Assembly: GCA_947588915.1 (NCBI GenBank)
Contig: CANPZA010000002.1
Location: 1-28,977 of the forward strand
Direction of reading: 5' to 3'
DNA length: 28,977 bases
DNA from: an uncultured Clostridia bacterium
GTDB lineage: Bacteria > Bacillota_A > Clostridia > TANB77 > CAG-508
Each line of letters opens with the position of its first letter. The first letter of the stretch is position 1. A program made the translations under genes and the position numbers. Positions 1 to 11,800 of the stretch are shown in pieces. The notes under the pieces are model-generated. The model ran no database searches. It was not told the origin of the DNA and worked only from the letters and a program-made list of their open reading frames with translations.

Positions 1-930
1 AAAAATCCAATTTATACTGGTAGAGTAATAAATAAAAAATCAGAAGTAACAGACTTTATCACAGGAACAAGAAAAGACTTACCAGAAGAAGAATGGATAA
101 CAGTAGAAAGACCAGAAATGCGAATTATATCAGATGAACTTTTTAACAAAGCACAAGATATTTTGGCTCAAAGGTCAAATGAATTTAAGTTAAATAATAA
201 AAGAGAAAAAACAGAATATATATTTAGTACACTTATTTATTGCAAACATTGTGGATATTCGTTTAGAAGAATTAGAAGAAAATATACAGATGATGGAAAA
301 GAATATATAAGATGGGTATGTAGTGGAAGAAACTCAATGGGTGTAAACCATTGCCCAAATACTACAGTAATTGATGAAGAAGAACTTTTAAATGCAATAA
401 AAGTATATCTAAAAAGCATTATAAAGAATAAAAAGAACTTTATGAAGGCAGTAGAAAAAGAGTTTGAAAAGATTACAAAATTAAGAGAAAATAATGAACG
501 AAGTGAACAAAGCCTTTTACAAGAAATAGAAAAAGTTACAAACAAAAAACAAAAGTATATGGAAATGTTCCAAAATGAAGTAATAAATATCCAAGAATTA
601 AAGCAATATACAAATCCATTAAATGAAGATATTGCAAGATTAGAACGAGAATTAAAACTAATTACATCAGAGATAAAAGAAAAGGATGTATTAGAAAAAG
701 AACTTACTAAAACAATTAAAACAGTTGATGACATACTTAATAACGAAACAATAACAAATGCAATGCTAAAAACAATAATAGATGTTATTGAAGTAGATAG
801 TGATTCAAATGTTGAAGTAAGATTAAAATTATTAGATGAAATAGGCTCTACACCTGCTGTAATTACAAATTTTAATGATATTAAAGATACCGCTCTTAAA
901 AGTAACATCAGTACACAAAGATGTTTCTGA
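1..930 (+). CDS. Large serine recombinase, C-terminal part (partial at window edge)
   Basis: This is the 3' part of a site-specific recombinase of the large serine family. The frame is open from base 1, so the N-terminal catalytic serine domain lies outside the window. Visible in order: the end of the recombinase (DNA-binding) domain with a typical 'NPIYTGRVINK' and 'EEEWITVERPEMRIISDELFN' style region; a zinc ribbon with paired cysteines (CKHCG near base 241, then C and C in the 'WVCSGRN' and 'HCPN' segments); and a long coiled coil (about bases 420-720) as expected for synapsis and directionality control. The stop codon at 928-930 appears to lie inside the neighbouring spoIIID sequence, so the last few residues are probably encoded by host DNA past the attachment junction. 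Large serine recombinases usually sit at one end of the element they mobilise, which here would extend leftward out of the window. Family assignment is secure; the element type (prophage, ICE or skin-like) cannot be seen. Confidence 0.9.
   Translation, partial: KNPIYTGRVINKKSEVTDFITGTRKDLPEEEWITVERPEMRIISDELFNKAQDILAQRSNEFKLNNKREKTEYIFSTLIYCKHCGYSFRRIRRKYTDDGKEYIRWVCSGRNSMGVNHCPNTTVIDEEELLNAIKVYLKSIIKNKKNFMKAVEKEFEKITKLRENNERSEQSLLQEIEKVTNKKQKYMEMFQNEVINIQELKQYTNPLNEDIARLERELKLITSEIKEKDVLEKELTKTIKTVDDILNNETITNAMLKTIIDVIEVDSDSNVEVRLKLLDEIGSTPAVITNFNDIKDTALKSNISTQRCF
895..920. other. Probable attachment-site junction of the integrated element
   Basis: This stretch is where recombinase coding sequence changes into spoIIID coding sequence. 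Agreement with SpoIIID begins at the ACA TCA GTA CAC codons (905-916), while the recombinase frame still reads through it. Serine recombinases exchange at a two-base crossover core inside a short att site, so the core should lie here. It cannot be pinned down without the opposite end of the element. Confidence 0.55.
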
Positions 931-1063
931 AAGATTAAAAAAAATTAATCCGAGTTTAGCAAAAGAAGTTAGAGTTATTTTGGATGAAAATAAAGCAGAA
1001 AGACATATGAGGGGAGGAATGGCAACTAAATTAAAATATAGCAAATTAAAAGAGATGAGATAA
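905..1063 (+). pseudogene. spoIIID: spoIIID 3' half, interrupted by the recombinase-bearing element
   Basis: From about base 905 the second forward frame encodes a peptide that I recognise as the C-terminal half of SpoIIID, the mother-cell sporulation regulator. It has S-V-H-K-D-V-S-E-R-L in place of S-T-V-H-K-D-L-T-E-R-L, then INPSLAKEV, an 'ILDENKAERH' segment, and RGGMATKLKY, all in the SpoIIID order. The N-terminal half, including the first helix of the helix-turn-helix, is missing. In its place is serine recombinase sequence in another frame, with a stop (TAA, 860-862) just upstream in the SpoIIID frame. The break falls inside the recognition-helix region, just before VHKD. The exact left boundary is uncertain by about 10 bases because the other attachment site is not visible. 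The rest of spoIIID is expected beyond the element, upstream of this window. The recognition is from memory of the family; a search would settle it. Confidence 0.85.
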
Positions 1064-1073
1064 TCTCTTTTTT
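1048..1073 (+). terminator. Intrinsic terminator of spoIIID
   Basis: A perfect 9-bp inverted repeat (AAAAGAGAT at 1048-1056 and ATCTCTTTT at 1063-1071, 6-nt loop) overlaps the spoIIID stop codon and runs into a T tract. Confidence 0.75.
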
Positions 1074-1136
1074 CATGCTTTTTAATATTATAAATTTTAA
1101 ATTATAAGATTTATTATAATGCTATATTTATTTATC

Positions 1137-1164
1137 ACTTATCGACAAATTTTGACATAGAATA
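1137..1164 (+). promoter_or_regulatory. Candidate sigma-K promoter of yabG
   Basis: An AC dinucleotide at 1137-1138 (context CACT) is followed, after 17 nt, by CATAGAATA at 1156-1164. This fits the sigma-K pattern of a minimal AC -35 and a CATAnnnTA -10. yabG is a late mother-cell gene in Bacillus subtilis, so the match is where it would be expected. The -35 motif is very short, so this rests on the -10 and on context. Confidence 0.5.
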
Positions 1165-1192
1165 TAATAGCCAAAATTCAGAGGTGATAAAA

Positions 1193-2035
1193 TTGAATAA
1201 AATAAAAAAAGGAAATATAGTTGCAAGAAAATCTTATGGAAAAGATATAATCTTTGTAGTTAAAAATATTATTCCTACTAATACAAATAAAATAGCTATT
1301 TTGGAAGGATTAATAGACAGAATCGAGGCAGATAGCGATATACAAGATTTAGAAATAGTGGAAAAAAGAATAATAAGTGAAAACATTAAAAAATTAGATA
1401 CAAAGATAGATAATAAAATTTTACAATCAAAAAAAAATGAAGATTTTAAGATTAATAGTTTAAACACAAGAAATAAAGAAAAAATTATAACAGGGAAGAT
1501 TTTACATTTAGATGGAGATAAAAAATATAGTAAAAAATCATATTATTATTATAAAAAGCTAGGGCTTAATGCAATTGTGAGAAATATACCAGAGTATAAA
1601 CAACCAAAAGTTGTATATAATATGTTACAAATATATAATCCTGATATTTTAGTTATAACAGGACATGATGGTATGATAAAAAGAGGGACAGATTATCATA
1701 ATATTTATAATTATAGAAATTCTAAATATTTTATTAACACAGTAAAAGAAGCAAGAAGATATGACAAAGAGAAAAATAAAAATCTAGTAATTTTTGCTGG
1801 TGCATGTCAAAGTTATTTTGAAGCAATTATTTCAGCAGGAGCTAATTTTGCATCTTCTCCTGCAAGAATATTAATTGATTTTTTAGATCCATTAGTTATA
1901 GCAGAAAAAGTAGCACTTACTGAAAGATACAAATATATAACTATTGATGAAATAGAGGAAGAATTAAGAGATGGGAAAAGAGGAGTAAGTGGTATTGGTG
2001 CAAATGGGAAAATGATAAAAGAAGAGATTTATTAA
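1193..2035 (+). CDS. yabG: YabG sporulation-specific protease
   Basis: Encodes a YabG-family protein (peptidase family U57 type), the protease that processes spore coat and related proteins late in sporulation. Evidence: an N-terminal 'GNIVARKSYGKDI' segment, a central 'ILHLDGDKKYSKKS' region, 'DILVITGHDGM', and a 'GACQSYFEAIISAGANFASSPARI' region containing the conserved cysteine. These are signature YabG blocks, and the length of about 281 residues matches the family. I prefer the TTG at 1193 because GAGGTG at 1181-1186 then sits 6 nt upstream as ribosome binding site; the GTG at 1184 lies inside that site. It follows spoIIID and precedes veg; the yabG-veg order is shared with Bacillus subtilis. 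A sigma-K-like promoter precedes it. The gene is intact and has no CGG codon. Confidence 0.92.
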   Translation: MNKIKKGNIVARKSYGKDIIFVVKNIIPTNTNKIAILEGLIDRIEADSDIQDLEIVEKRIISENIKKLDTKIDNKILQSKKNEDFKINSLNTRNKEKIITGKILHLDGDKKYSKKSYYYYKKLGLNAIVRNIPEYKQPKVVYNMLQIYNPDILVITGHDGMIKRGTDYHNIYNYRNSKYFINTVKEARRYDKEKNKNLVIFAGACQSYFEAIISAGANFASSPARILIDFLDPLVIAEKVALTERYKYITIDEIEEELRDGKRGVSGIGANGKMIKEEIY

Positions 2036-2162
2036 CAAGTAAAAATAACCCAACTTAATATATTTGTAATATAATTGTAACATAACTGTAAAATAAAATG
2101 AAAAAATGGCGAAACTCGTTGATATAAGCTAGATATAAGGAAACGACAAAGCTATACTTTTT

Positions 2163-2191
2163 TTGACATTTTATAAAAAAAATGCTATAAT
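2163..2191 (+). promoter_or_regulatory. Strong sigma-A promoter of veg
   Basis: TTGACA at 2163-2168, a 17-nt spacer and TATAAT at 2186-2191 form a perfect consensus, with an extended -10 TGC directly before the TATAAT. The veg promoter of Bacillus subtilis is likewise exceptionally strong. Confidence 0.9.
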
Positions 2192-2220
2192 CAAGCTATC
2201 TTAAAGGAGAGGGTGATAGC

Positions 2221-2517
2221 ATGATTTGTCGTTCAGATATAGCAAATCTTAAAACAGACATCATTGATAAAATAGGACAAAAGATAATAGTAAAAGGTTC
2301 TTTGGGAAGAAGTAAAGCCTTTGAAAAGGAAGCTACAATAGAAAAAGCCTATCCAAACATATTTGTTGTAAAATATGAAGAAAATGATAGAAATGTTACC
2401 TATAGTTATACAGATGTTTTAACAAGAACAGTAGAAGTAGAAGTATTTGATGGAGATTCTTATTCACCATTAATCCCACCATTGTCAGAAGTAGATAAGA
2501 AAAAAACAACATTATAG
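2221..2517 (+). CDS. veg: Veg family protein (DUF1021)
   Basis: A 98-residue protein of the Veg family, small cytoplasmic proteins reported to stimulate biofilm gene expression in Bacillus subtilis. The diagnostic stretches are an N-terminal 'IANLKTDIIDKIGQKI' helix, a 'GSLGRSKAFEKEATIEKAYPN' core, 'FVVKYEE', and 'VTYSYTDVLTRTVEV', which parallels the family's SYSYADILTETVEL. It is slightly longer than the roughly 86-residue Bacillus protein because of a C-terminal tail. AAGGAG at about 2204-2209 serves as ribosome binding site with a rather long spacing of 11 nt. It is transcribed alone from the promoter at 2163 to the terminator at 2534. Confidence 0.93.
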   Translation: MICRSDIANLKTDIIDKIGQKIIVKGSLGRSKAFEKEATIEKAYPNIFVVKYEENDRNVTYSYTDVLTRTVEVEVFDGDSYSPLIPPLSEVDKKKTTL

Positions 2518-2533
2518 TATAGGAAAATATGAT

Positions 2534-2565
2534 AAAAAAGTGGAATATAGTTTCCACTTTTTTTT
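2534..2565 (+). terminator. Intrinsic terminator of veg
   Basis: Inverted repeat AAAAAAGTGGAA (2534-2545) and TTCCACTTTTTT (2552-2563) with a 6-nt loop, followed by more T residues. Confidence 0.85.
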
Positions 2566-2819
2566 GTGTGAATTTTTTACAATCAAATTAATTATTACGC
2601 ATATAAGGGTTTAATAGATTTTATTATAAATTATTTCAAGTATGTAAACAAAATGTAAATAAAGTTTAATACATTATTAATATTTTTTAGTCCTTATGTT
2701 TCCGTAAATTATAAACAATCATTGTCAGAGCTATACCAAAATTGCCCATTGATTTACTTATAAAATAAAGTTAATATTAATATGAAATTAAATTGAATAT
2801 AGCTAATGGAGGTCTATAT
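2566..2819. other. Non-coding AT-rich upstream region of the giant surface protein gene
   Basis: About 250 bases between the veg terminator and the giant gene. I see no ORF with a ribosome binding site, no convincing consensus promoter at normal spacing and no clear hairpin. It presumably carries the promoter of the 9-kb gene, perhaps for an alternative sigma factor. Confidence 0.4.
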
Positions 2820-5800
2820 ATGGAAAACAAGAAATTAAAACAATTATCCAAAATTATTTTTTTAGGCATAATATTTTTGATTATAACATTTTTAACATTA
2901 TCAAAAATATTAATGAATATCAGTTTTGGAGCAGATGATACTAAAGCAATAATAGAGAGTAATTTAGATAAATATATAAATTATAAGTTATCTGACCAAG
3001 ATAAAGGAACATTAATACAATATGGTGTAAAGTTAGGAATTGAATATGGTGAAAAACAAGATTATTATCCTATCAAAGATACACAAATAGTAATTAGATT
3101 AAGCTCAATTGATGGGAAATATCCATATGCAGTTAAAACAATCACCAAAAGCACACAAGCAACTAATGGAAAAAATGATAATTTAGAAGCTAGTTATGAA
3201 TATGACCATAATAATGGAACTGTAACTATAAAAGCAAGTAATTTAAATGAGCAAGGAGAATTAATACAAAATGAAAAGACAGGATTATATGATAGAGATG
3301 AATATAAAATTATTGCTTATTATGACACTTATATAGAAGAAAGTTTAGAAAGACAATTAGCCATAAATACCTCCGTAAATATAAATTTATTATCAGATGA
3401 AAATGCAACTATAAGTAATGAAAATTTATTGGAAGAATCAGTAAAAGAAAATATTGGAGAAATAACTTCTATTAATCAGATTGAAGATGATATTTATAAT
3501 GGATATATTAAAGCTAATATAATAAATGGTACAAATTATACAACACAATTTAATGAAATAGAAGAAATTACAGTAAGTAAAAGAGAAGCTCAAGAGTTTA
3601 TTGATATGACAGAAAATAATACTTTTATTGAAGAATATCAAAATGAGAATCAAGAAAATTCAACTCAGGATTTAGGAAATAATGGTGACCTTGTGTATAA
3701 AAGTTCAATATTTAAAAAGCAAAATATTCAAGAACTTTTAGGAGAAGAAGGATATATTGAAATAATAGATATTTCAAATGAAGAACAAAATATAATTGCA
3801 ACAATAAACAAAGATACAGAATTTGATAAAAATGGGATTACTGTAATTAATTATGATGTTGAACCAGAAAATATAGAGATAAGAACTAGTAAAATTCAAA
3901 ATGAAGGTATTTTGTATATAGAACATATAAAAGAAATAAAAGATACATTTGTGAAAACAAATGATATTAAAATTAAGAAAGTAGCTCAAATTGGTGAAAC
4001 AATAGAAGCTAGTATTATTGATATTAAAGATTCACAAACAAATGTAGAATTACAAATAGATAATACTAATTGGACAAACAAACAACAAAATGAAGTGAAA
4101 TTTAATATTTATTTAGATAGTAGCGATGCTAGATATAATATGTTCAAAAATCCAAGAATACAAATAGAACTTCCAAACGAAGTGGAAAAAGTGATATTAA
4201 AAGGTAAATCTATTGTTTATGCTAATGGATTAGAATTAGAAGATCCTTATGTTGAAACAAGTGAAAATGGTAATTTAAGAATAGTAGCTAACTTAAAAGG
4301 AGAACAATCAAAATATTACGAAAATAATTTAGATTTGATAACAGATATAGAAATATCAGCGACTATTATTTTAAAGAAAGATATTGAAAGTAAGACAGAT
4401 AATGTAATAATAAATTATACAAATCAATTTACAACAGAAAAACAAGAAGAAGTAGGTAGTAAAGATATAGAAATTCAACTTGAGAGTTATGAACAACAAG
4501 AAGAACAAACAGAAGAAAAAATTGAACAACAATATCAATTAGCAACAATAAATAATGAGATTTCTAATATAAATGTTGATGACATTAAATTAGAAGTTGC
4601 TCCAGTAAAAGGAGATACTAGTATTTCTAATGGGGATACTATTTATGAAGGAGAGTATATTAAATATAATGTAAAAATTACTAACAATTCTGAGGAAGAT
4701 ATTAATAATGTAAAAATTGTAGGCAATATACCAGAAGGAACTATTTATGCAGAATTAGAGGCAGAATATTATCAAGCTTTAGGAAAATATCAATATAATT
4801 ATGATGATACAATCACAACTAAAGAAATAGAAATAGGAACCTTACAAGCAGGAGAAAGTATTACTAAGTTTTATGAAGTAAAAGTAAATAATTTAGGAGA
4901 TGATGAATCAGAAAAAGAAACAACCAGTATAATTAAAGCTTATGTAGAAGAACAAGAAGTTGCAAATTATCAATTAAATAATGTTATAAAACAGGCTGGA
5001 ATTCAAGTTTTTGTTGATGCAGAATTAGATAATAATAGAGATTGTTGGAATTTCTCAATTCTTTTGGAAGGTGATGAGGTAGAAAAAGCAAAAGAATCAG
5101 AAGAAACAAAAAAAGTAACTGTACAAGTACAATTTCCAGAAGCTATTATACCAATATATCATTTTGATAGTGAAGGTAGACAATATTTCACAAATGAAGA
5201 GGTATCAGATAATAATACTGTAGCTGTACTTATGGATTTATCAAATCCTATATGTGTTATTAGGGGTCAAATAGATTCATCTAAAATAACAAATAAAACA
5301 GAAGATTCTAAAGTAGAACTTACAACTGTTGCTACAGTTGTAACAGATAATACATATAAATCTAATGAGAATAGAATTGAGGTTTCATATGAAAATGTTT
5401 CAATTCAAATGACTTCTAGCAATGAAGGCGAAAAAGTTAAATATGGGGAAGAAATAGATTATGAAATAAAAGTTACAAATATAGGAAAAACAAATTCATC
5501 AGATCCTACATATTTATCTACATCAATAAATGTAACTGATTTCTTACCAGAAGGTGTTAAACCAATAAGTATGACTTATAATAATTGGAAACAAGAAGTA
5601 ATCATAACAGATGAAGAAGGAAACGAACAAATTGTAACAGATATTGAGGAAGAACAAAGTTTTACACCAACTGATAGATTTATTCCAGTAGAACCTGTTA
5701 CAGAAGATATAACAGGAATGATGGAAGATAGTGATGGAAATAAATTACCAGATGTTAATTTATATTTTAATATTCCTTATCAAGAGAGTGTTACAATACA

Positions 5801-8800
5801 AGTAAAAACAACAGCAGACTATATGTATGAAGTAACAAAAATTGAAAATAGTGCAACAGTAACAGGAAATAATATTGATACTAAAACTTCTAATATTGTT
5901 TCACATATTGTACTTCCATATAATTATAGGGAACAAGATAATCCAGATACCCCAGATGATCCAGATACTCCAGATACACCAGATAATCCAGATACTCCAG
6001 GAGCCCCAGATAATCCAGAGGATAAATATAGTATATCAGGAATAGCTTGGTTAGATGAAAATGAAGATGGACAAAGACAATCAAGTGAAAAATTATTGAA
6101 TGAAATAAAAGTAGATTTAATTGATTCAGAGCAAGGTAGAATTATAGATAATGTTGTAACAATTTCATCTGGTGCATATAGCTTTAAAAATTTAAGTAAA
6201 GGAAATTATATTGTTGTATTTGAATATGATAACAATATATATTCTGTTACAGAATATAGAAAAAGTGGAGTAAGCAGTCAATCTAATTCAGACTTTACTA
6301 GCAGAGAAATAATGTTAAGAGGAAATAAAATAATAGTAGCATTAACAGATATTATAAATTTAGATGCATCAGAAACAAATATTGATATAGGATTTACAAG
6401 AAATAAAACTTATGATTTAAAAATAGATAAATATATTTCTAATGTTGTAGTAAATACAAATAAATTAACGAAACAAGTAGGATATAATCAAGCAAAACTT
6501 GCAAAAGTAGAAATTAAACCAGGACAAATAGAAGGTGCAAATGTTTCAGTAGAATATAAAATAGTTGTAACAAATGAAGGAGAAATACCAGCAAATATAA
6601 CAAGGATAACAGACTATTTACCAGAAGGATTTAGCTTATCTAAAAATTCAAATTGGGTAGAGACAAAAAATGGGGAAGTAATTAATACAAGTACTTCTAA
6701 TAGAACAATTCAGGCAGGGGAAAGCATTGAATTAACTTTAGTTGCAAATAAAACAATGACTTCTGATACTACAGGTACTTTTAAAAATAAAGTAGAAATA
6801 TCAGAGGCAACAAATCAATTAGGAGTAAACGATACTGATTCAACACCAGGAAATAATAAAGATTCAGAAGATGATTTTTCATCAGCAGATATAATTATTT
6901 CTGTTAGCACAGGTATTATAGTATATATATCAATAGCTATTGGAATTTTAGTAGTATTAACAATAATTGGTGTTGTAGTTTACTTTGGACGTAAACATGG
7001 ATGGTTAAAAATAAATAAAGGTAGTTTATTTATAGTGATGATATTAATATTAATGACATCAATGTTTTATAGAAATATAAGTAAATCATATAATGGTTCA
7101 GAAGATGATAGTTATGAAGAATATGTAAATACTATTAATAGAGTTGATACAAATATTAAAGCTGGAGAAGTAGGATTAAAAGATGGTATATATCTTTGGA
7201 ATATTGGATCACAACAAGGTACAACTTGGCAGTCTAATGATTTCTTTAAAGTTGATAGCTTGGATAGAAGTCAATTGCCAATTAGAGATGTTTATCCAAA
7301 TCCACAAAACAGAAATGGAAGTACAACTCCAGATGCTCAATGTATTGAACACCATATTTGGGGTTACTCAGGACCATATCAATGGTATGGATTTATAGGA
7401 GAAGGAAATTGGTCTGTTGAAAGTTCTTCTACTTCTGGAGAAATTAATAAAAACTTTAACTTAAAAGGTAATAATGAAACCTACATGGGCGTGGACATTA
7501 CAACAAATAAAGATTATGCATTATTAGGACCATTTAAATTCACTTATGATAAACCTGAGAGTAGTGATGAATATGTTCTTAAAGTAATGGCTGGAAGTAG
7601 TGAAGAAATAAAAGACTATACAATAGTTGATAAAAACTCAAAACAAATTCCTATAAAAGCGGGTACAGAATTCTATTTAAAAATGGAAAAAAATTTAGGC
7701 CAAAGTGTTGTTTCATTAAAATTATCAGTTAGAAAAACTATGAAAACAACAACAACAAAATCTATATATGGAAAAGCGATTTATAAAGCAGGAGCTGAAC
7801 TATGGAACAGTCATCCTGATGATTACAAACAATCTGGATGTCTTGGACCAGGACATAGTTATACTACTCATATATTTGTTAATGGGGTTGAACAATATAT
7901 AACAATTAAAGATTCATGGAATTGTCAAGATGTTCAATTGATAAATAGATATAAATATAGTAAAAAAGAAACAACAGATATAATAATAGAAAACTCAATA
8001 AATTGGTACAATGATAAAGGTGTTTTAAAAATAGTAAAAAAAGATGAAAACGGTAATCCTTTAAAAGGTGTAAGATTTATTATTGAGCATAATTTAAATG
8101 ATAAGAAATTTTTCCCTGGATTAGCTAAAAATAATAGATACTTACATAGGAATGAAGATGGAACAATAGGATATCTTCCAAAAAGTGAAGCAACTGAATT
8201 TGAAACTGATGAAAACGGAGAAATTTTTATAGGGGGGTTAACTGCTGAAAGTGAAGTATATCGATATATTGCTTATGAAGTGTATAATCCACATTATGGG
8301 TATACTAATATGAAAATATTAGGTATTGAAGATGCTAAGGATGATGATATTTCTTATAAACCATATAATCCATACAAAGATGGATGGGATGGAATCGATC
8401 TTTTACCAGGAACAGTTACAACTGTTGAAGTTACGAATAAAAAACAGGTAGGAAAATTGCTTATAGAGAAAAAGGCTACAGTAGGAGGAATGAGTGATTA
8501 CCAAAAGAAAAATGCACCAGGATTAAATGGAATAAGCTTTAAAATAAGAGATACAGATAAGAAACAATGGATTATAGCAATAGATTCAAATGGAACAGAA
8601 AGAAAACGTATAGATGGAAGTGTTCTCCTAAGTAATTTAAAATATACTAATAATATTAATCAAGCAACTGAATTTGTAACAGGTACTGTGGCTGGAGAAA
8701 ACGGAAGAATTGTAATATCTAATATATTAACAGGTACTTATGATATAAGAGAAACTTCAGTAGGAGATAATAAAGGATATTATATAGATAGTGACACAGT

Positions 8801-11800
8801 TTCATGGGATGCTAGTTGGGATGCTTCTGAAGATTTAGATAAAGGTACGGTTAAAGGTAAAGGACAAGATGCAAAAATAACTGTAGGAAAGAGAGATATA
8901 AGAGATGATCAAATTTTATATGATACGGATCCAAATAGATTCAATGCAAAAAATTACGATAGATTAACAGTTTACAATGAAAGAAAATATATAAAACTAT
9001 CTGGATATGTATGGGAAGATAATTTATGGAGTGAAACAAAAACATCTAATAGAAATGAGTATTATAATGATGCACAATTTAATGGAAATAAAAATGATGT
9101 AAATGATAAATTAGTACAAGGAATAAAAGTAGAATTAAAAGATAGAAATGGAAATGTTATAAAAGAAACAGTTACAGATAATCAAGGATCATATATATTT
9201 GATAAAGTTGAAATATCTGAATTATCAAATTATTATATAGAATTCCAATATAATGGTTTATGCTATCAAAATGTAAAATTAGGATTAGATAAGGAAAATG
9301 GTAATAAAGCATCAGAAGAAGATAATAGAACAGCATTTAATAATTCATATGCCACTATATCAAAAGGTAAATCAAATGATTATAATTTAACCTATGATGA
9401 GAGTACAGAATATGAAAGTAAATTATTATATAGAAGTGATAGAGATAAAACTAAATATAATTATGGCTATAAAGAAAATGAATCTTCAGAAATGCCAATA
9501 AGTGGAGTAGATGAACAGTATATTATTAGAGCAAATACAAAAAATGCATATAATGATGGATATTTAGATAGAATAATGTCACAAGATTATATAATAGAAA
9601 ATGGTATCGAAGAAATATCAAATATAAATTTAGGTATTTTAAAAAGACAACAGGCAGATTTAGCAGTAGTTAAAGATCTTAATACGGTAAAAGTTAGTAT
9701 TAATAATAAAGAACATATATATAAATATGCAGATAGATTTAATCTAGAATTATATGAAGAGGGTCTAGATGGATATACTATGGAACCTAGAATAAAATTT
9801 GAAAATGAATATTCGAAGATGTCATATACTAGAGCATTATATGCATCAGATGTTCATTATAAAGAAGATGATGATAAAAATGATAGAGAACTAAAAGTAG
9901 AAGTAACTTATAAAATAGGTATAAAAAATACAGGGGGAAATTTAGGAGCAGTTATTAATGAGTTAACAGATTATTATGATACAAAATATAATGTACTAAA
10001 TGTGGGAAAAGAAATCAATGAAGATGGAACAATAAAACAAGGAACAGAAATAACAGAAATAACAAACGAAAATTCAGAAAGTAACGATTATGAAAAAATT
10101 ACAATAAAACCTCAACTTGAAGTTCCAAGCCAAAAAGATGCATATATCTATGTTAATTTAGAAATAAAAAAAGACAAGATTGTAGAAATTCTTTCGAGCG
10201 AAGAAGATGATGATAAAGTAAAATTAGATAATGTAGTTGAAATTAACTCATATTCTATAAAAGATTCAGATGGAAATCCATATGCATCAATAGATACAGA
10301 TTCACAACCAGGCAATATAGACATAACAGATAAAAGTGAAAAACCATTAAGCTTTGAAGATGATACAGATAAGGCTCCTGGACTAAAATTAGTATTACAA
10401 GAGGCAAGAGAAGTATCTGGAAATGTATTTGAAGATAATCCAGATAATAACATGTTGAATCAATTAATAAGACAAGGAAATGGAATATATGACGAAGGAG
10501 AAACTCCAATTAAAGGTGTAACAGTACAATTATTAAATTCTGAAGGAGAAGTTGTAAAAGTTTACAATGAAGAGGCTCAAAAGGTAGAAGACAAATGGAC
10601 AGATGCTAAAGTTGAAACAGATGAAAATGGTTCATATACAATAAAAGGATTTATACCAGATGACTATCAAATTTGTTATGAGTGGGGAGATAAGGATCAT
10701 AAAGTACAAGATTATAAATGTACAATTGTTGACAAAGAATCATATGAGAGTAAAGGAACACCTCAAAATATGGAATGGTATAAAAATGATACAGATAGAT
10801 ATTCTGATGCAATAGATGATTATACTTTAAGACAAGAAATAGATAATCAATCTAGGTTAGAAATTAACAGTAATAGTCAAACAAAAGAAGCTTATACTGG
10901 AACCATAGTGACACCTGGAGATGAACAAGAAGATTTAATTACAAGGATGACATCAACAACTCCTAAGTTTAGAGTAAACATAGAATATGATGGCTATACA
11001 ACAAATTCAAAAGATGAATATGAAACAGATCAAAATGGAAAAGTAATACAAAATGGAAAATATGTTTCTAAAAAAGAAGGATTTGTTAATCATATAATGA
11101 ATATAGACTTTGGTATAATACAAAGACCAAAACAAACTTTAGAACTAGAAAAATATGTAAAAAGAGCAAAAATAACCTTAGCAGATGGCCGAGTGGTATC
11201 TGATGCAGAAATAGAAAACGGAAAAATCAAAGAAGGTGCACAACATGTAGTGTATATTCCAGAATCAAGTACTGATAGTCAAATAAGATTTGAACTAGAT
11301 GATGAGCTAATACAAAGTGCAACATTAGAAATAGAATATGGACTAAAAGTAAAAAATATTAGTGAAACAGACTATTTAAATGAAGAATTCTATAAATATG
11401 GAACAGGACATGGAGAAGATTATAAAGATAAAGTAAAATTAACTCCTAGTGGAATAATAGATTATCTCGATAATGGATTAGTATTAAATGAAAATACTGG
11501 ATGGACTATTGAAGATAATAATAAAAACGAGTTAATGACTAAAGGTTTATTATCAAATGAATTAAAAGATACATTAGACAGCTCAAAAACAGTATTAACG
11601 ACCGATAGTTTAAAAATTGGAGGATCACTAAGACCGGATGAGAGTGAAACTGTACCTGTAACATTAAAAGCACAAAGATTATTATCAACAGTTTCTAGCA
11701 ATGAAGACATATATGTAGGAAATGATGCAGAAATTATTATAGTAGAAAAAACAGGAGGAGCATCTTTATCAACTACACCAGGTAATTATGTACCAGGAGG

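Noticed and set aside
2793..2819. TTG at 2793 as start of the giant gene
   Set aside because: No ribosome binding site upstream; GGAGG at 2808-2812 clearly serves the ATG at 2820.
5935..6021. CRISPR-like or regulatory repeat
   Set aside because: The short degenerate units lie in frame inside the giant gene and encode a Pro/Asp linker; no spacers are present.
5890..6084. Opposite-strand frame over the Pro/Asp repeat and other antisense frames
   Set aside because: They are shadows of real genes, without ribosome binding sites or recognisable products, and result from AT-rich low-complexity coding sequence.
7660..11640. CGG trinucleotides inside the giant gene and other intact genes
   Set aside because: Each was checked against the reading frame and is out of frame (GCG GGT, AAC GGT, AAC GGA, ACG GTT, ACG GAT, ACG GTA, CCG GAT), so none is a CGG codon.
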